Below, one piece after another: positions 27,301 to 42,300 of a stretch of 64,000 nt of DNA (positions are counted from its first letter, which is position 1; the number at the start of each line of letters is the position of its first letter). The DNA comes from Hymenolepis diminuta (taxonomy: Eukaryota > Platyhelminthes > Cestoda > Cyclophyllidea > Hymenolepididae): NCBI GenBank assembly GCA_900708905.1, contig CAADRB010000024.1, forward strand, positions 1,646,723-1,710,722. The letters are read 5' to 3'. The position numbers and the translations under genes were made by a program. The notes beneath the pieces were generated by a model. It made no database searches and was not told the origin of the DNA. It saw nothing but the letters and a program-made list of their open reading frames with translations.

Positions 27301-30300
27301 AAAGACAGCATGAATGTGAACACTGATAGAGGTGATTCATGAATAAGCACTAAAAAAGAGGATGAAAAAGTGGCGGATAGAAGCTTACATAAACACCATA
27401 GTTATTTCAGGAGAGTGGACTTGAAATGTAGTGGCCCCTTTTTATAAAACAAAACATTGCATAAAGCAGAGAGAGGATGCAAACTAGTGTGTGAGAGACG
27501 AGCTGGCGAGGCAATTAGTCAGCAAATGGTGGCTAATGAGAGGGGATTCCACGCTGATGTTTGTGTGCAAAGAGGGAGACCCGGTTTCAGGTCTTGGTTA
27601 TGCAGTCGAGTGATAAAAAAACAGTCGATTTCGCAGTCGCATCATCAATTAAAAGGTAGCATGCATAACAGTAAGTGAAAAGTAATCACTTAACACCAAC
27701 CTGTATATCTTTGAATTAAAATAATGATCTGCTCATTACATAAACGCGCCTCGGTTAAAGAAAAGCATCTTCCCGCTATTACTGCTAAGAAGGGCGCTAA
27801 TACATAATGTAGCACCCTGACTCTAACGAAGCAAATTCGACCTCAACTCCAGATATCATCTGCTAACTAATGATACGTCATGGAACCACAATTTTTGTAA
27901 ATATTACCCTTTCACACTCCTGATTAATGGCGTAAATGTGATTGTTATTTACGACGTCATTTCAAATTGTTGGATAGTTGAAGAACAATGCTATATTCCA
28001 TAATCACTTCAGACATCGTCTCGACTGCAGTATTAATTGATAGTATGCAGGACCCATCGAGGGTAACTGACATTGACGGGTTGATTTAACTGGTTAAACA
28101 AATATGGCACATCTCCTCTAAGAGACGCAACTCACCATTCCAAAGTGTCCCATTATTTGACCCCAATGTTCCTGGATGAGTTTATGTGCTTGAAGTTCGC
28201 GGCTTATGGACCAGTTGATTTCACTGAATAGTTAATCATGCTACCCCGATTCATTTATGCTTTTAAAGAACAGGAAGGTGGGAATAACCGATTCAAGAGC
28301 TTAAATATTAACCTTGCGGCATTAGAGCATGAACGCAGTGAACTATATCCACATTAATGAAAGAGGAAGAGTCAATGCATTAGGATTTGAAGAATACCCC
28401 GACTTTATTACCTATTTCTACTCGAAACCACTCATTTTATTCCTTATTGCACTGTTTTGGTGTTCCAATTAGACCTTATGGGCCTTCTACTGTTCCATGG
28501 GTACTATCCAGTGGATCAAACCTACACATAACCGACATGTTTCCAAATGGAAAGTCCAGCAATAGCAGTAAGCTTCTAATTTTTTAATCAAAAGCACAAC
28601 CGACCTCAACTTCTAAAATTCAAAACTGCTCAATGCAAAGATTTGTTAAGTAAACTACTGACTTCGGAGACTTAACGCAAAAGCGATAACTTGGGAACTA
28701 ACCATTTGAATACAGAAGCGATTAAAATAGAATTGAAGCGACTGGAAATGTCTAATTAAAACAGGAGTGAATGTGTTTAATAAAATAGAAGTCAAGTAAA
28801 ATATTTGATAATAAATGTCAACAGATATCCAAAAAGCGTGCACTTGTCAACAAACTAACTTGCACTAGAAAACGACACGTCGCCCTTCATCCCGGTTAAA
28901 ACAGAATTCAGGAAAAAGGAAAACAAAGTTACATATAAAAAGTGAAATTTAGGGGTAAATCATTTTATAAAATCGGAATGCAATTATTTCTGGCTAAATC
29001 GGACTTTCGTCAGGAGAGACCGCATAATTTAATAATTTGCATTGTAAATGTTCCTCTGTGGGTTTATTAAAGCAAGTAATCTAGTAATGGGGAAAAGGGG
29101 ATAGGCAAATTTAAAATTGATACAAATGCACAGGCGCCATCTCTATTTCAAATGTGAAGCCCATAAGAGAAAAAGGGTGAATTCACCAAAGGCAACAACA
29201 GAATTTAAAGGGGTAGAAGGAGAGGGAAAAAATAAAGAGTAAAATTAATGATTCATTATTGGGTGAATGGGCGGGAAAATCACCTTGAATAAAACAGTGA
29301 CGGATAGTAAACCACTATTCTCCAGCAGATAGCCAATCCACGCGAGTATTAGAACTCCCAAATGCATTCAGGAGAGTATTTTCCAATAATCACAATCGCT
29401 TCCAATAGATAGTAGCGTAATAAAGCTTCCCTGGAGAGAAACTCGAATTCTATCTCTCTTCATTAGATAGACTAAACTAGTGCGACAGACCATTAAGCTA
29501 ACTGGGCATCAACCTCGTGATTTCTGACTTTGCAAACGTTAACCACTACGCCACCGACACATCTCAAAGGTACTAACATTTCAGTAATAAACAAATTAAG
29601 TTGATATCACCCAATATAAACAGAGAAGATACTGGGTGCCAGAAAAGTGAATTAGTCAGTGGTGACACTGTGATTTATTATACACATTGTTATAAAAATT
29701 CTTTCATATATTTTTCTGAGTTCAATGAGCTTTTCAATAGAATAGACAGTGCAACAATTTTTACTTTATTCTGTCCAATTATTATCAGTACACAGAAGCT
29801 TTATTTGCAGAACAAATCTTCATTTTGCCTAGCTGTAGATCTAGTGATTTAATTTCAGCCAAAGGGGGTTTAAAATCTCAAATTAGAAAGCTATCCCGAG
29901 AAACAGGTTCCCTAAATGGAGGATATGATAGAACAATTAGGCAAAGAGAGGGTATCCAAAAAACTATCCTACTTCTAATTAATGATAATTTTTACAACCA
30001 AATGAGAATTTGACAAAGATACCACAAACTATATGGAACTCTTCAGCAGTAAGATTAGAATGATGGGAAAGAAATTAGCCCTCCATCAAACAACATGTTG
30101 TCTAGGGACAAATGAAACTTAGAAAGAGTTAGAATAGATATATTATGTTAGAAAAGAGGAAAAAAGTTTCACTCAGGATGATACGTCAATCCAACGGAAC
30201 GCAAAGTACGTAAGCTTATTATTAGTTAACGCGCTTGTTGGGGATTCTCAAACAAGTAATTATAATCAAAACGGACAATCCAGGGTTCGAATGACGAAGT

Positions 30301-33300
30301 AAAACATTCCCTACAGCTCAAATGTTCTTATTGAATTGAAGGTCCCCATTTAGAGCAGCGAGAGACAATTCAATATGCCATATTTTGTATCAGGGAATGT
30401 TTAAGTTGGTTTGAAGGTGAAAAATAAAGACTTGTGGTCATATTAAAACTTGCTTTCATTGCCAAATGAGTGTAAGTGAATGATTCATTCACTTGCCTGA
30501 TTCATCCCTGGCGTGGACACTTCCAGCCAACCTACATGTAACAATCTTCGATTTCCCTCTCTTGTGGTTTTCCACAATAAAACTCCCTCACAACTACCGT
30601 GCCTTCTCTCCATCCGAGTGTATAGTGAAGATCAAAATATTCTAGAAGGACGGTGGCTGAGACAAAATCTGAACCCAAGTTCTAGGCATCTAGGTTATTG
30701 CCTTTTGCAATGAACTCAGGCACAAAGAATTTTAGTTCATTTTGAAATGAGTGACTCACAACCATGTGGCATTGAGTTGCATATCGACTGATGAGTTTGA
30801 GCATCGGGGTGGCCTCAGCGTAGAAGAGAGACATTTTGCTGCAACACTCATCGCTCAACTCCTCAATCTCCTGCCTAAGTAGAGCGTCTTCGCCGTTGTA
30901 GGCGACAGTGGAATTCTAGAAAGTAAGAAAATATATTATCAGATTTACCTAAAGAATGCCAAAATGACTATAAGTAATTTCTCCATCTCCATTCTCATGA
31001 ATGTTAATAACTATGTTTATTACGGTTAATCTAACCCTTACTAATATGTAGGGAAAACGAATGGGATACTCTTAATTAGATCGTGACACAGGTAATAGCT
31101 GTAAACAGTTAGGTGGTAAACAAGCCGAGAAAACAAGATATTCTGTCCCATCTTGACGAATAATAAACAGATATATCCAGAAAGTATTAAATCATATGGC
31201 TAACATTCTGAAGGACCCAGAGTTCGAACTTCAACTTTCATTCCTTGTTGGACTACTTTACTATTTAGATGCTTTCCCGTGAATATTATTTTCAATCTAT
31301 TTTCTGCAGATAATAACCTCAATAAAAATATTTTTTGAATACTGAATTTTGATCGGATTCAAAGCAATATTAGACAGATCTTAGAGATAAAAATAATTTC
31401 ACTTCGTAAAAAGCAGTGCTTTCACATTTGACTTTTAATGTTCCTTCTTTATACGTATGATATAACAGTTGAGCGTTATATTTTTAGTTAATGAAAAGCA
31501 GCCGTCATAGCAGACGATACAGTACTCTACACAAACGAAAATAAAATTCCTTTTCATGTAATCTGGTAACTTTTATGATGAGTATTTTTGAGTGATAGTC
31601 AAATACACATTTGGGATCGGTGGGACATTAATTTTAGGAAACAGTAAACAAAATAAACTTTCGAGGTAAATAGGATACAATTATAGAAATGTAGACTGTG
31701 CGAGGATAATTTGGGAGAATTTACTTTACCGCCACCGGTAAAACACGATTAAACGTAGAGCAAACCAAAGAGATGCAAAGGAAAATGCAGCCAACTGTCT
31801 GGCCCAAAACTAGACCTTCCATTAAGTTTCACACTCAATAATTCTAAGCATTTCGATTGTTTAAAAGACCACTGTAGATAAAAATGACATCAGCAACCAG
31901 ACGAATGCAGAGAATGAGAAACCTAAATTATATATACGCATTATACTAAGTCATATAACGCCTTAGGGTCTTAGTTTCTGTTTGAGGATAGAGAAATTTG
32001 GTTGAAGGAGTTAGAGATTTACCCCTGTTCATTGCTCGTTTTAGATTGAAGGATATATGTTGGCATTTTTCGCCAATTGTATTCTTCCACAAACCAAAAT
32101 GTGAGAATATCTCGCATCTTTCACAGTGCTCGATTCGCCTTTATATAGCATAAAGAAATATATTTAACATCGTGAGTGAATAAAATTTAAGTCCCAAGCT
32201 TTTTTCTGGGGTGAAAGTGTGCCAAAATAATGCAGAAATATATTGTGTAAGTTTTTTTACCACTAGTCACTAATTTCTTCACGATGAATACGACAAATGT
32301 TCGGACAAATATTCCGATTGAAAAAAAAGCTTTCACAATTTCCCAGCAAATGATTCCACCACAAATTAGTGCAATATTTTGTACCTCATGAGACAGACTT
32401 CGCAGTCATAGAAAATTACCAAATGAAATTCGAAATACAAGGTACAAATAAAACTTCCATTTTATTGCGGATCAAATTACTACTACTAATGACATAAAGA
32501 AATTTAAGAGAACTACAGTAATGTGGATGGCCAAACGCAAGTTTGCATCAAGGGAGACTGAAGGATAACCTCGTCATATCCGAGTCAAGTGTCATTACCA
32601 CTTTCCTTATGAGGTGGAAGTGCAGAATCGGCACTTTTAAATTGAGGGCTCTTACCTTCCGAGAGAAATCCATAGCAGGTCTTCGTCTTTGTCTCAGACG
32701 ACGATAGAAGCTGAAGTCATTCTGAATGGATGGTTTAGTCATCTAAAAGACACAAACATAAGCGCAAATTTAAACAGAACAGACAGAGGAGAAAAATAAA
32801 CCCTGTTATATTGACTGCCATTTGTCAAGAGTCACGAAATGAACTACCTCTCTTCAGCTTTGCATGTCCAATTATTCTCCTTCTACTTCCTATTTCCGTT
32901 CCTTTTTTCAAACAATACTCACGAGCGAATCGGTTATGGTCCAAAGGACGAGAAACAACGCAGTGTTTGTCGCGATAAAGCTAACTGTATTTAAGGGAGT
33001 TAGGAAACAAAATAAATGACCTTATTCCTACATGTATTTTATTGTTTTCTCAGTTCACTGAGGAATTTAACCAATTCTCTCTTTCCTGCGTCTGATTCGT
33101 TTCTCGTCTCGTAAGCCGTTTATTGATATTTTCACATCATGTAACGCTTTCCATTTAGGCTTTACTCTCAAGTACTCAAGAGAAATATGGAACGAAATAA
33201 GACCCATTTCTAGACATTGGATGAAACATACTATGAAAACATTGAGGGTTAAAGTTGGAGCACGTTCAAGGGAAGCAATTTCGTTTTGAATGCCCAAGAT

Positions 33301-36300
33301 AACGATCATTAAGTGAACCCTGATTATGATATGATAGAGAATAGTGGCCAATTGTGACAAGTGACAGTAAAAGAGGATGCGGTAAGCAAAAGAGTACACT
33401 GACACATTGAAAGGAGAAAGTGGACCAAATACAGTACCTAAAATTTCCTACAAAATATAGTCTTATAGTTATTTAGCTGACATTACAGCAGTTAAAAGGC
33501 CAATTTGGTCCATTCCAAATTCCAATCTCAAAGTACAAATCAGATGTTATTGTACTTGAACTATTTTGTGGAAAGAGAATTTAGGTGAATCGAGAGTTTA
33601 GGTCTATTTTAAACACTAGTTTAACAAATTTGAATCAGACTTAATAGAACAAATCCTGAAGTCTCTCATTTATCTATTCACTGACTACTATTAAAACGCA
33701 AATTTTTGTGAAATTGCCAGTCTAAAGCCTGTACTAAAGAAATTGACTTAAGAATGAACCTTTTTTCCTAATAAAAGTCTAGACTAACTACTTCTAGCTT
33801 GTCATACCAACTGTCAGCAATTGTCAATTATTCAATCATAATCGTGCAAAGTGGATCTTCTGACGTTATAGGAAAGCCAAGCTGAGAATTGGTAAACACA
33901 ATCATAGGTCACGAGTTCGACGCACAAACCAGTGAGCGGAATGACACTGAATAAATCTAGCTTATAAGAAGGATGACCAGGAGACTCTATGATGTCACTC
34001 CACTACCCAAGACGAATGTGGGAAAATGCCTATCTAGAAGGACCTGGGAATAATCACAGCACTAATGAGACATCAGAAATACATATAGTTTCTCAATTCC
34101 GAAACCTTTGCAAATTGAAATGTGTAATTCTATTACTGCTTTGTCCTAGTGACCGCCACTACTTTTTACACAAATCAGACATTTGGGTCGGGGTGTATAT
34201 AGCAAAATCTACAGACGTAATTAATCAAACGGCTTGCAGATGTCCTACCAACAACCAAAAGCAGCAAAAGTATGTCCGTGAGAACTAACTAGACGGTAGC
34301 CACGTACACTACATCTATAAACCTTCTCTTTTACACTTCTCTCCTGCAGCCCGAAGTAAATGAAAGCCATAGCCATTGAAGGGAATTTTACGATAGAGAA
34401 AAAAACCACACAAACAAATCTCTCCTACACTAGAGTTAGTCATAATCATGTTCAAGATTAAATCTTAAATAGCAGGTCGATGTAATCATCTTCTACTGAC
34501 TACTTCTATTTAATACGATTGGTCAAGCCGTTCAGTGAATGGGAGCCAACGATTATCGAATCCGTAACTTCTGACTTAGCAAACGTACATGATGACCGTT
34601 ACACCGGTGGTCACTTGAATGGAATGCTGGAATTTCCCTGACTGAGAAACTCTTTGTTAATTAGATTAGGCTATCTTTCCAACCAATGAACGTGCATTTG
34701 TCGGTCTTATTTTCATGATCCTAGATTTAATAGACGGATTATCAGCGCATAATTAAAATTTCATACGTATATTTTGGTTACTACCTTTTACATTTACCAA
34801 TTAATCCATGCGTTTCAAGCATTTGCATTAAGATATTGATTGAATAGGAACCAACTTTCACCAAAAATGCTGAATAATTGAGAACTAATGGAACAACCAA
34901 GTTTACAGAGTATATATTGTGAGATGGTAGCGTAGTGGTCAATGTGCATGCCTATTATGGAAGAATTCACGAGATCGATACCCATTGGTGCACATCCAGT
35001 GATGTTGATGGCAAACAGTACGTGTTAAATCGGATCGGTATAAAGCGATGAGAACGGGTCAGGATTACTATTTCCCGCCTAATTCAAGTGTTGTTAATAC
35101 TTTACTTAATGGATTTGGGAAATCGTTTCTATAATGTGCATAGATTAATCCCAAATTTGCTATGTTTCCTTCCATGAATGGGAACACAAATCTCCCCAGG
35201 AACAGAAAAAAATCTATGAACATAAACTAAACTTCGGCAGTAACTTATTAAGATTAATCCAATATGTACTCTTTAATCCAAAAGTGGTGAATTATTATGT
35301 GGACTCACCCAAAAAATTATTCCCCCGCAATACATGTCTGAAAGCGTTTAGAAAATTGACATTTTTCATTCCAAAATGGTCAAAAGGAAATTGTTAATAT
35401 TTAAGTAAAAAGAGAAAATCATGCATATGATAGGATGCATTAGCTAAATTTAAGAGACAACTAGTCATGCCTTACAATGTTAATAGTAGAGAAGCCAATG
35501 GACTTAGGTAACGGTAAATAATCCAATAAGAGATAGAGGGGGAGAGGGGGACAAATTTGAAGTTAGGAATAGCCTACTTCTACTGTGTCAAGTTTCAAAT
35601 TTCAGTTACCAGAAGGAATTCAGATCCATGATGTGGTGGGATTTTTTATTAACTCAGTTGGTCGGTTATGTCGGTTACATACATTTTTCTTCTAATGATT
35701 AAAGTGCTATTTGAATTGTAATAAGCAACAGAATTTTAAGTTCATTGAAAAAAAAAACGCAAATTACACAAACTACTCTACATAATCGGACGAATGAGAT
35801 CCACACAGAAAAAGTGGATAAAAGTTGAATATATCAGAAATTGAGATCATAATCAGAATAAAGAATTGGTCACATTGATTTCATTAGATTAAATTATTAA
35901 TCACGATTGAAGATATTCTAATTATTGAAATCTTACCAATAAGACTTTGGAAGTATCCAAAATAAAGGCTATTTTCAGACCCATGAAATGAGCGTGTATT
36001 CTAACGTCCATTTTGAGTGTGCTGAGAAGATATGCTAAAAACTCTAATTGAATAAATCCCCATAGACCAACCATTTGTTAGCCACTGCAACTGCTAAAGC
36101 ACGATATCTGTTGACGATATTGGACCTTTTCAAAGTGGCCCTAAACGGACAAAACCGGGACCATGACTGGTCCTAATACGTGAACATTGCCACATTCCAC
36201 TGTCCCGAGAAAAAATGCCGTTATACTAGGGGCGTGGGGTGCAGTGAGAAGGGAAAAAACATTACTATGGCCGCAGAAAGAGCGTAAACAAACACACCTA

Positions 36301-39300
36301 AGTGACTCGCCCGTCGTAACTAGACTGAGTGATGGGCGTACAGAAAGGGTACAGTCATTCATTCAATCCCAATTTACATGCACGCCCGCCACACATACAT
36401 AAACCCATCAAAAAATCAGTCAGATTTTCTGCACATCCACCACCTAATGTTTTCCCAAATGAGGCACGATTACTCCTCGGAGTCACTAAAAGCTCGACAA
36501 CGGTCCGATGACGCAACTCTATGACTAAGGCTCCACGAGCAAATGCAACATACATGACAGCCATGATGAATACAAGACGCTATGGTGATAAGATTAGAAG
36601 GTAAAGTAGGCATCTGGTACTCGAGGTACAACTGATCCACTTTTCCCTAGGATTTTGTGTGATTGGGTGATATTTTAAAGAACATCGTCACACTATTTTA
36701 AATCAGACAAGGTGCATTTTCGATGTGGCTCTCCCGAGTTAATGAGATAGTAGAGATTTGTATCCCGTCAAACAAAGCGCAGTGATTGTATTAACTGTGT
36801 GTTCTGGTCGATATTGATTAAAAGGGAAATATATTTATGCAAATACCCTATTTAAACTCTAACACTAATTCCACTTCCCAACACATTCCCCGTGCCATGC
36901 TTTTTACTCCGAAAAAAAATTCCCAACAAAACAAATTTTCACTCATGAGAGAGGCTAAATCAAAAGTGCAGACATTGAGAACAGTCAAAAACACAGAGAC
37001 AGGAAATCTCAACCTCATCTCAAAAGAAAAGAATGTCCTAGTTACAAATCAAGAAACCCCCATGTGAAATTAGATTCATCCGAGGAATACCACTGAACAC
37101 AAGGCAAACCACGAAAGTGAAACGGAATTTCCTGTGAAAGGAATAGAAAATTTAAATAAATGAGTTTTACAATTGGATAAACTCTAAAATACCCTTTTCG
37201 TCGAAGTGGGTAGGGAATTAAATCACATGTTCTCTATAAAGATATTTCACATGCTGCAAAACTATACCACTTTAATGAATGAGAAAAATGTATTAAACTT
37301 TCAGAATATTGAAGTAGAACACCCCTTTTTTCCGGTTCAATCCCAGATCAAATTACCACCATGGATGAATTTATGGCCCAACTATTGACAATAACAGAAT
37401 CAAATAGTTTCAGCATTTGAAACAGATTTCATAAAATGTGATGTGAGTGGAATTCGGGTCTCACCTACTAGATTTTCGATTAATACCCGGGCATGGAAAC
37501 GAAGTCTCATCACAACTCTCAGTATCATAACAAAGAATTAAAAATGGAAGGGAAAAATAGCCATAAATGAGTCACAAATGCTCTACTTTCTTCCTGCAAT
37601 ATCCAATAATACACCTCAGGGAGCACTTAGCAATATCGCATTTGTAGACAAGATTGTATTTATGTAGGCAATTGTGGAAATATTAAAGAAAAAATAATCA
37701 AACAAGCTAGGTTATCACCGATTTAACTTGAAATACTTGAAAATGAGTGATTTACTCACCTAAATTTACCAAAAAACTAGACGTAGTGGTAAGATGACTT
37801 TCTTATAACAGCAGGAAATCGCGTTTGACAGGCACAAGAGAAATGATCAGCCGGACCGACTGGACAGGCCTAACAGAAAATTACGGAAGAATTATACGGG
37901 ATGTTCAAGATGTCAGCACACTACGGTGTTCGAAAATCGATTGTCCAAATGCCACGCAACAGTGGATCATTACAGAAGCAGATGATCAGATTGAAGAAAT
38001 ATTAAGTAAAAATTAAAGCCACAACTTCTTCGAGGTAATCCTAAAAGTTGGATATGGCTAATTCGGATTTCGAAATAAAAAAAATAGTACCTGGACAAAA
38101 TACGGGAGTGGTGCATTCACCCATTCCTAAAACTCGCACAAGGTAGATGTTAGTTTTCTCATGGCATCAGAAAAACTAGCGCTGAACGATGAAATATCTG
38201 GGCATGAAAATATGAAAATCAGCGCAATTGTGCCCAATTGTCCTTAAAACGATCCTCCAACAGAAATGAACCTCTTAAGTAATCGGAAGATGTTAAGGGC
38301 AAATAGGTACAAATTGTAACTCGAACTCCAAATATCCTCAGTTTTTAAAAAGACTTATTTTACCTCCTTCCCAATTTGATGACTGTAATTTTTAAAACAA
38401 TGCACCATTATGTCCACATCGTATCTGTAATACGAACATTAACTGATCATTTGTTTTGTTGTTTGTCTTCTCATTTTCCTCTTATAACAACCAACTGATC
38501 GACGATTAAATTATTTACCGTTGAAAATAATCACCTTGGTGATGGCTTAAAAGTAATCAATGAAAATGAAATTTATTCAAAATTATACGAGAACCACCAC
38601 CAGCGATAATTACCCTCTACCATTCTATTCGCTTATACAAGTTAGGGGGCGCAGCTGAAGGAGATCAAAATAGGAGGAGAAAACATTAAATCATAAATCA
38701 GTGCTATCAAACTAATCCCAATCTGTTCCCACAGCTTTCCAGTAAACAAAACCAAACCAAATCTCAGGTTATATCAACTAAATGCTATGACAGATGAGAA
38801 AGGCACCACCACTAACTAATCTTCTAACCAGTACATTTCTAAATGTGCGCTTTCGTTTGCCATTAAATGAACTGGAATGAACTGGTCTTTGAAAAGCGTG
38901 ATTGCAAAAATTCATGAGAAAGTCGTCAATGAAAAGACGACATCCAATCCAGCTTTTCTCTTGACAGTATTTAAACTAATCTAAGAGTAAGGAGAAACCA
39001 ATCATAACTCGAGGTCAGGGATGATTAGCTGGTTAAAAATGAATCCAATTTTCCATAGATGGAATAAATAACCAATTTCTCAAACCCTCCGAGGTATTTT
39101 TTTCAAGCCTTAAACCTTATTAGTGCACCAATAACTACCATTTATAATAACCTTTGAATCTACATGTGTCAAAGACATTGGGGAAATAGACATGAGAAAA
39201 TGCGCGGAACGAACTCAAAACCCAAAACGTGGTAATGCCAGGAAACAGTCTATTTTTATGAAGGTGCCAGATCCTATCGACGTAAGATCATTAACGGAGT

Positions 39301-42300
39301 GAATGTAAGTGAGAAATGACATTATTCAAATGAACTAAACCATGTAATGGGATTAAATAAATATTCTTAGTTAATTTTGCAGGGAGAGATTCTACCATCC
39401 AATTTGACAAAGAACATTTAATTGAATATAGCCATCATTAAGGTTAACTAATTACCCCATGATAATAAAGTCTATTGTGATTTACTCTAAACTACTTTAT
39501 AAAACATTGGAAGACTCATTTTTGGATTAGATGGAGGCTCAATAGATAAAACTATATGAAAGAATGGGTGTGAAATCAAGTAAAAACACGTCATCCTAAT
39601 TTTCCTCATGAAGATGATGAAAAGATGAGATGAATTTGATTAAAACAGGTGAGCCTGATGTTGGAGTTCAGATGAAGTCGTGTTCTCCTGATTCTCCCAT
39701 TACTTGCCTTTAAAGACAAAGCATTTTTTTTTTAAATTCCTCTGCATTTAGATATTTCTCAATGATTAAAAGATGTAAGATTTCCTACCTTTTCATAGAT
39801 AACAATAATTATCATGAATTCTCGGTATCATCTTATAAGACTCCACATTGACCTAACTTGTAGGCCTAGTGACATTTTTTTGAAATACTAAACCCAAGAA
39901 ATCAACTACAGCTTGACCGCGCAGAGTTCAAACAAACAACCCGGTTTGCTTTTTAAACAAGTGATGTCGTTGGGAGAAAAAGAGACAGTTTTATCAGAAA
40001 AGTGCAAATCGAACTGCGTCAATATACAACCATAAAATTTAACAACCGAGTTGCCCGCCTTAGCGCCGGAAATTAACAAGCTAAGACACAATCCAGAGGA
40101 AAAATAGGGGTGTCTAAACGGTTAATAGAAACAAATTGATGCAAATCACAAACATCAAAGAGGAGGTTCTGAAAAAGAACGAACCGATTTTCTTTCAACG
40201 TTTGAACATACAAATTCTGTAACAGAATTGACAGATATGATATCGCCTAAGTTCATTAGGAAAGGTGTCAATACAAAATAGAGGGAAGACACTATAGCAT
40301 CTGTGATTGAGAAATTCTCATGCAGCTAAATAGGCTTCTGTTAGGGAGTCAAATAGAATACTTTCGGTCCACCTGAACGATGTTGGATAAAAATATACGA
40401 TCTTTTTATCCTAAAAACATAAAATTAACAATTTACTGTTAATTAATCAAAAAATTAGCATATTTATCAAAATGTACTAGAATTATGAGCAGTTGTTTCA
40501 CAGTATTTTGGAGAAAAGTCTACTAAAAGGGTAATCTCGTCTTATTATTAAGTTCTGGCTTTCGTAGGCTAGTTTGGGAGGCTAATTAGTTTCACTCATG
40601 GACTTGATTACTGACTTCTGGATTTCTAACAATCATTTACCATCTGCTGCAGTGACCTACATGTATTCTCCGTTCTTCCTTTTGAATTTGACTAACTGGA
40701 GCGACCAGTTAGGAATATTGCGATAATAGTCTGGACTATATTATTGGCAACACAGTTCCATAATAATTTCGAACCGCGGTTAGTTTAACTTTTATGCAAA
40801 AGCAGGTTCATTCCTGGTGACTACTCATTTCTGTCTAACTAACAACTAATGTTGAGGCGGCATAAAGGAGCATTATTAATGTCTTTCCCTAAATTGGGAG
40901 TTAACTCATTAAATTAAAGTGGAATAAAACAGTGATTAATTTTAGTTACTCAGAATGAGTTTAGTGCACCACAGGAATTTAACGAAGTGAAAATTAGAAT
41001 ACAACATTGATTAAGACATCACTCACTAGAACTAAGCAATTAATTCATGATAAACGGTGGTATGTTAACCAATACCCGTATTTATTTCTTAAATTTCGAG
41101 TCAATGGCTTCTCAGCTACCTCCGAAATGTCATATGTAAAATACTGGACTCATGCTTCCAACGTTTCCTTAAAAGCCTTGTAAAATTAAAACAAAACGAA
41201 ATGCCCTAATTCAAAGATCTCAAAATGCAGTTCAATCGACACGACTTTTTCTACAGTACATCTCGTGGTAGAAGGTAGAAGAATAAGGAGGGGGCAGGCA
41301 TACACTTCAAGTAATATTCATAAAAGTAAACCATTACCATATCAAGTTAATTTGTAACCATTTATAGAAAATACAGCAGTCACACAAAGATGACAAGATT
41401 TATCGAAAAATGAGGCGTAAATATGTATACATAGCATACAATCGAAATATAACAGAAGCCACACACGAAGACAATCATTTAATGTCTGAGAGTAGGTATT
41501 CTAACAACGCAGGCCTGTATAAATACACCTCCAGATTTTATCAACTGATAGACAGCTACTGTCTTCTTGATCTCAAATGTACCAAGGTTTGAGATGAGAT
41601 GAAATTATTCAAATGCATTTATCACCTACCACTTAATATGGCGAGGACTGCAAAACTAGAATGATGGTAGTTCTATGAAATTTCCTCTTTTCATATGAAA
41701 TACAAATCACGACACCCACGTACAGTCCTATCGATGCAAGAGATTTGTCTTGAAAACGGATAAAGCTATTATAACGCAAACTAATTGCGCCGGATTGTAA
41801 ATTAATTCTGACATAATTACAGGGTGCAAATGGTACCTTCGTATATAAAGCCGACAACACATCATAAAAGGAAGGAATAATTGAGACATCACATGAGCAT
41901 ACAACCATAAACAGCATCCAATAACTAGTATTATATTTTGCCTTATAATAGATATTCAATCGATTGTATAAATTAACAAGTCAAACTATCGTTATTTTAC
42001 AATCTAATTAGTCGTTAGGCATCTTAAATAAACCCTTCTTGCAAGAATAGATGTTGTAGTGCCGGTAGCGAAGCGATCAAAGTAAATAAATGCTTACAGG
42101 TTCGAGACTCATCCATTTACATCAAGAAAAAGTACGATCGATTGAATTTAAAAGGCTGATTATGAGAATGAGTTTTCTCATCGGAAAGGCAAGAAGATAC
42201 CACTACCATATTGGGAAAACCTCCCAATTTTGGGATAAACACGTTTCCTTTATTGCATTGTCCTCTCACTTCTACCATATTAAACTTAAGATTTAGTCTT

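Larger units (their letters stand above)
21447..30759 (-). other. CYRI intron 5, 9.3 kb
   Basis: Donor gtgagt after exon 5, acceptor acag before exon 6. It contains a G-run (21497-21507), one copy of a roughly 365-bp dispersed repeat, two copies of a roughly 130-bp repeat, a 170-bp tandem array and SINE copies near 22890, 24340, 25100 and 29405. No convincing nested gene. Confidence 0.7.

Noticed and set aside
33067..33405. 112-codon minus-strand hydrophobic frame in CYRI intron 3
   Set aside because: No domain, no supporting splice sites; length is not exceptional across 64 kb and six frames.
37825..38016. 63-codon plus-strand frame beside a tRNA-like stretch
   Set aside because: Looks protein-like but is short, has no match I know and abuts repeat R1.
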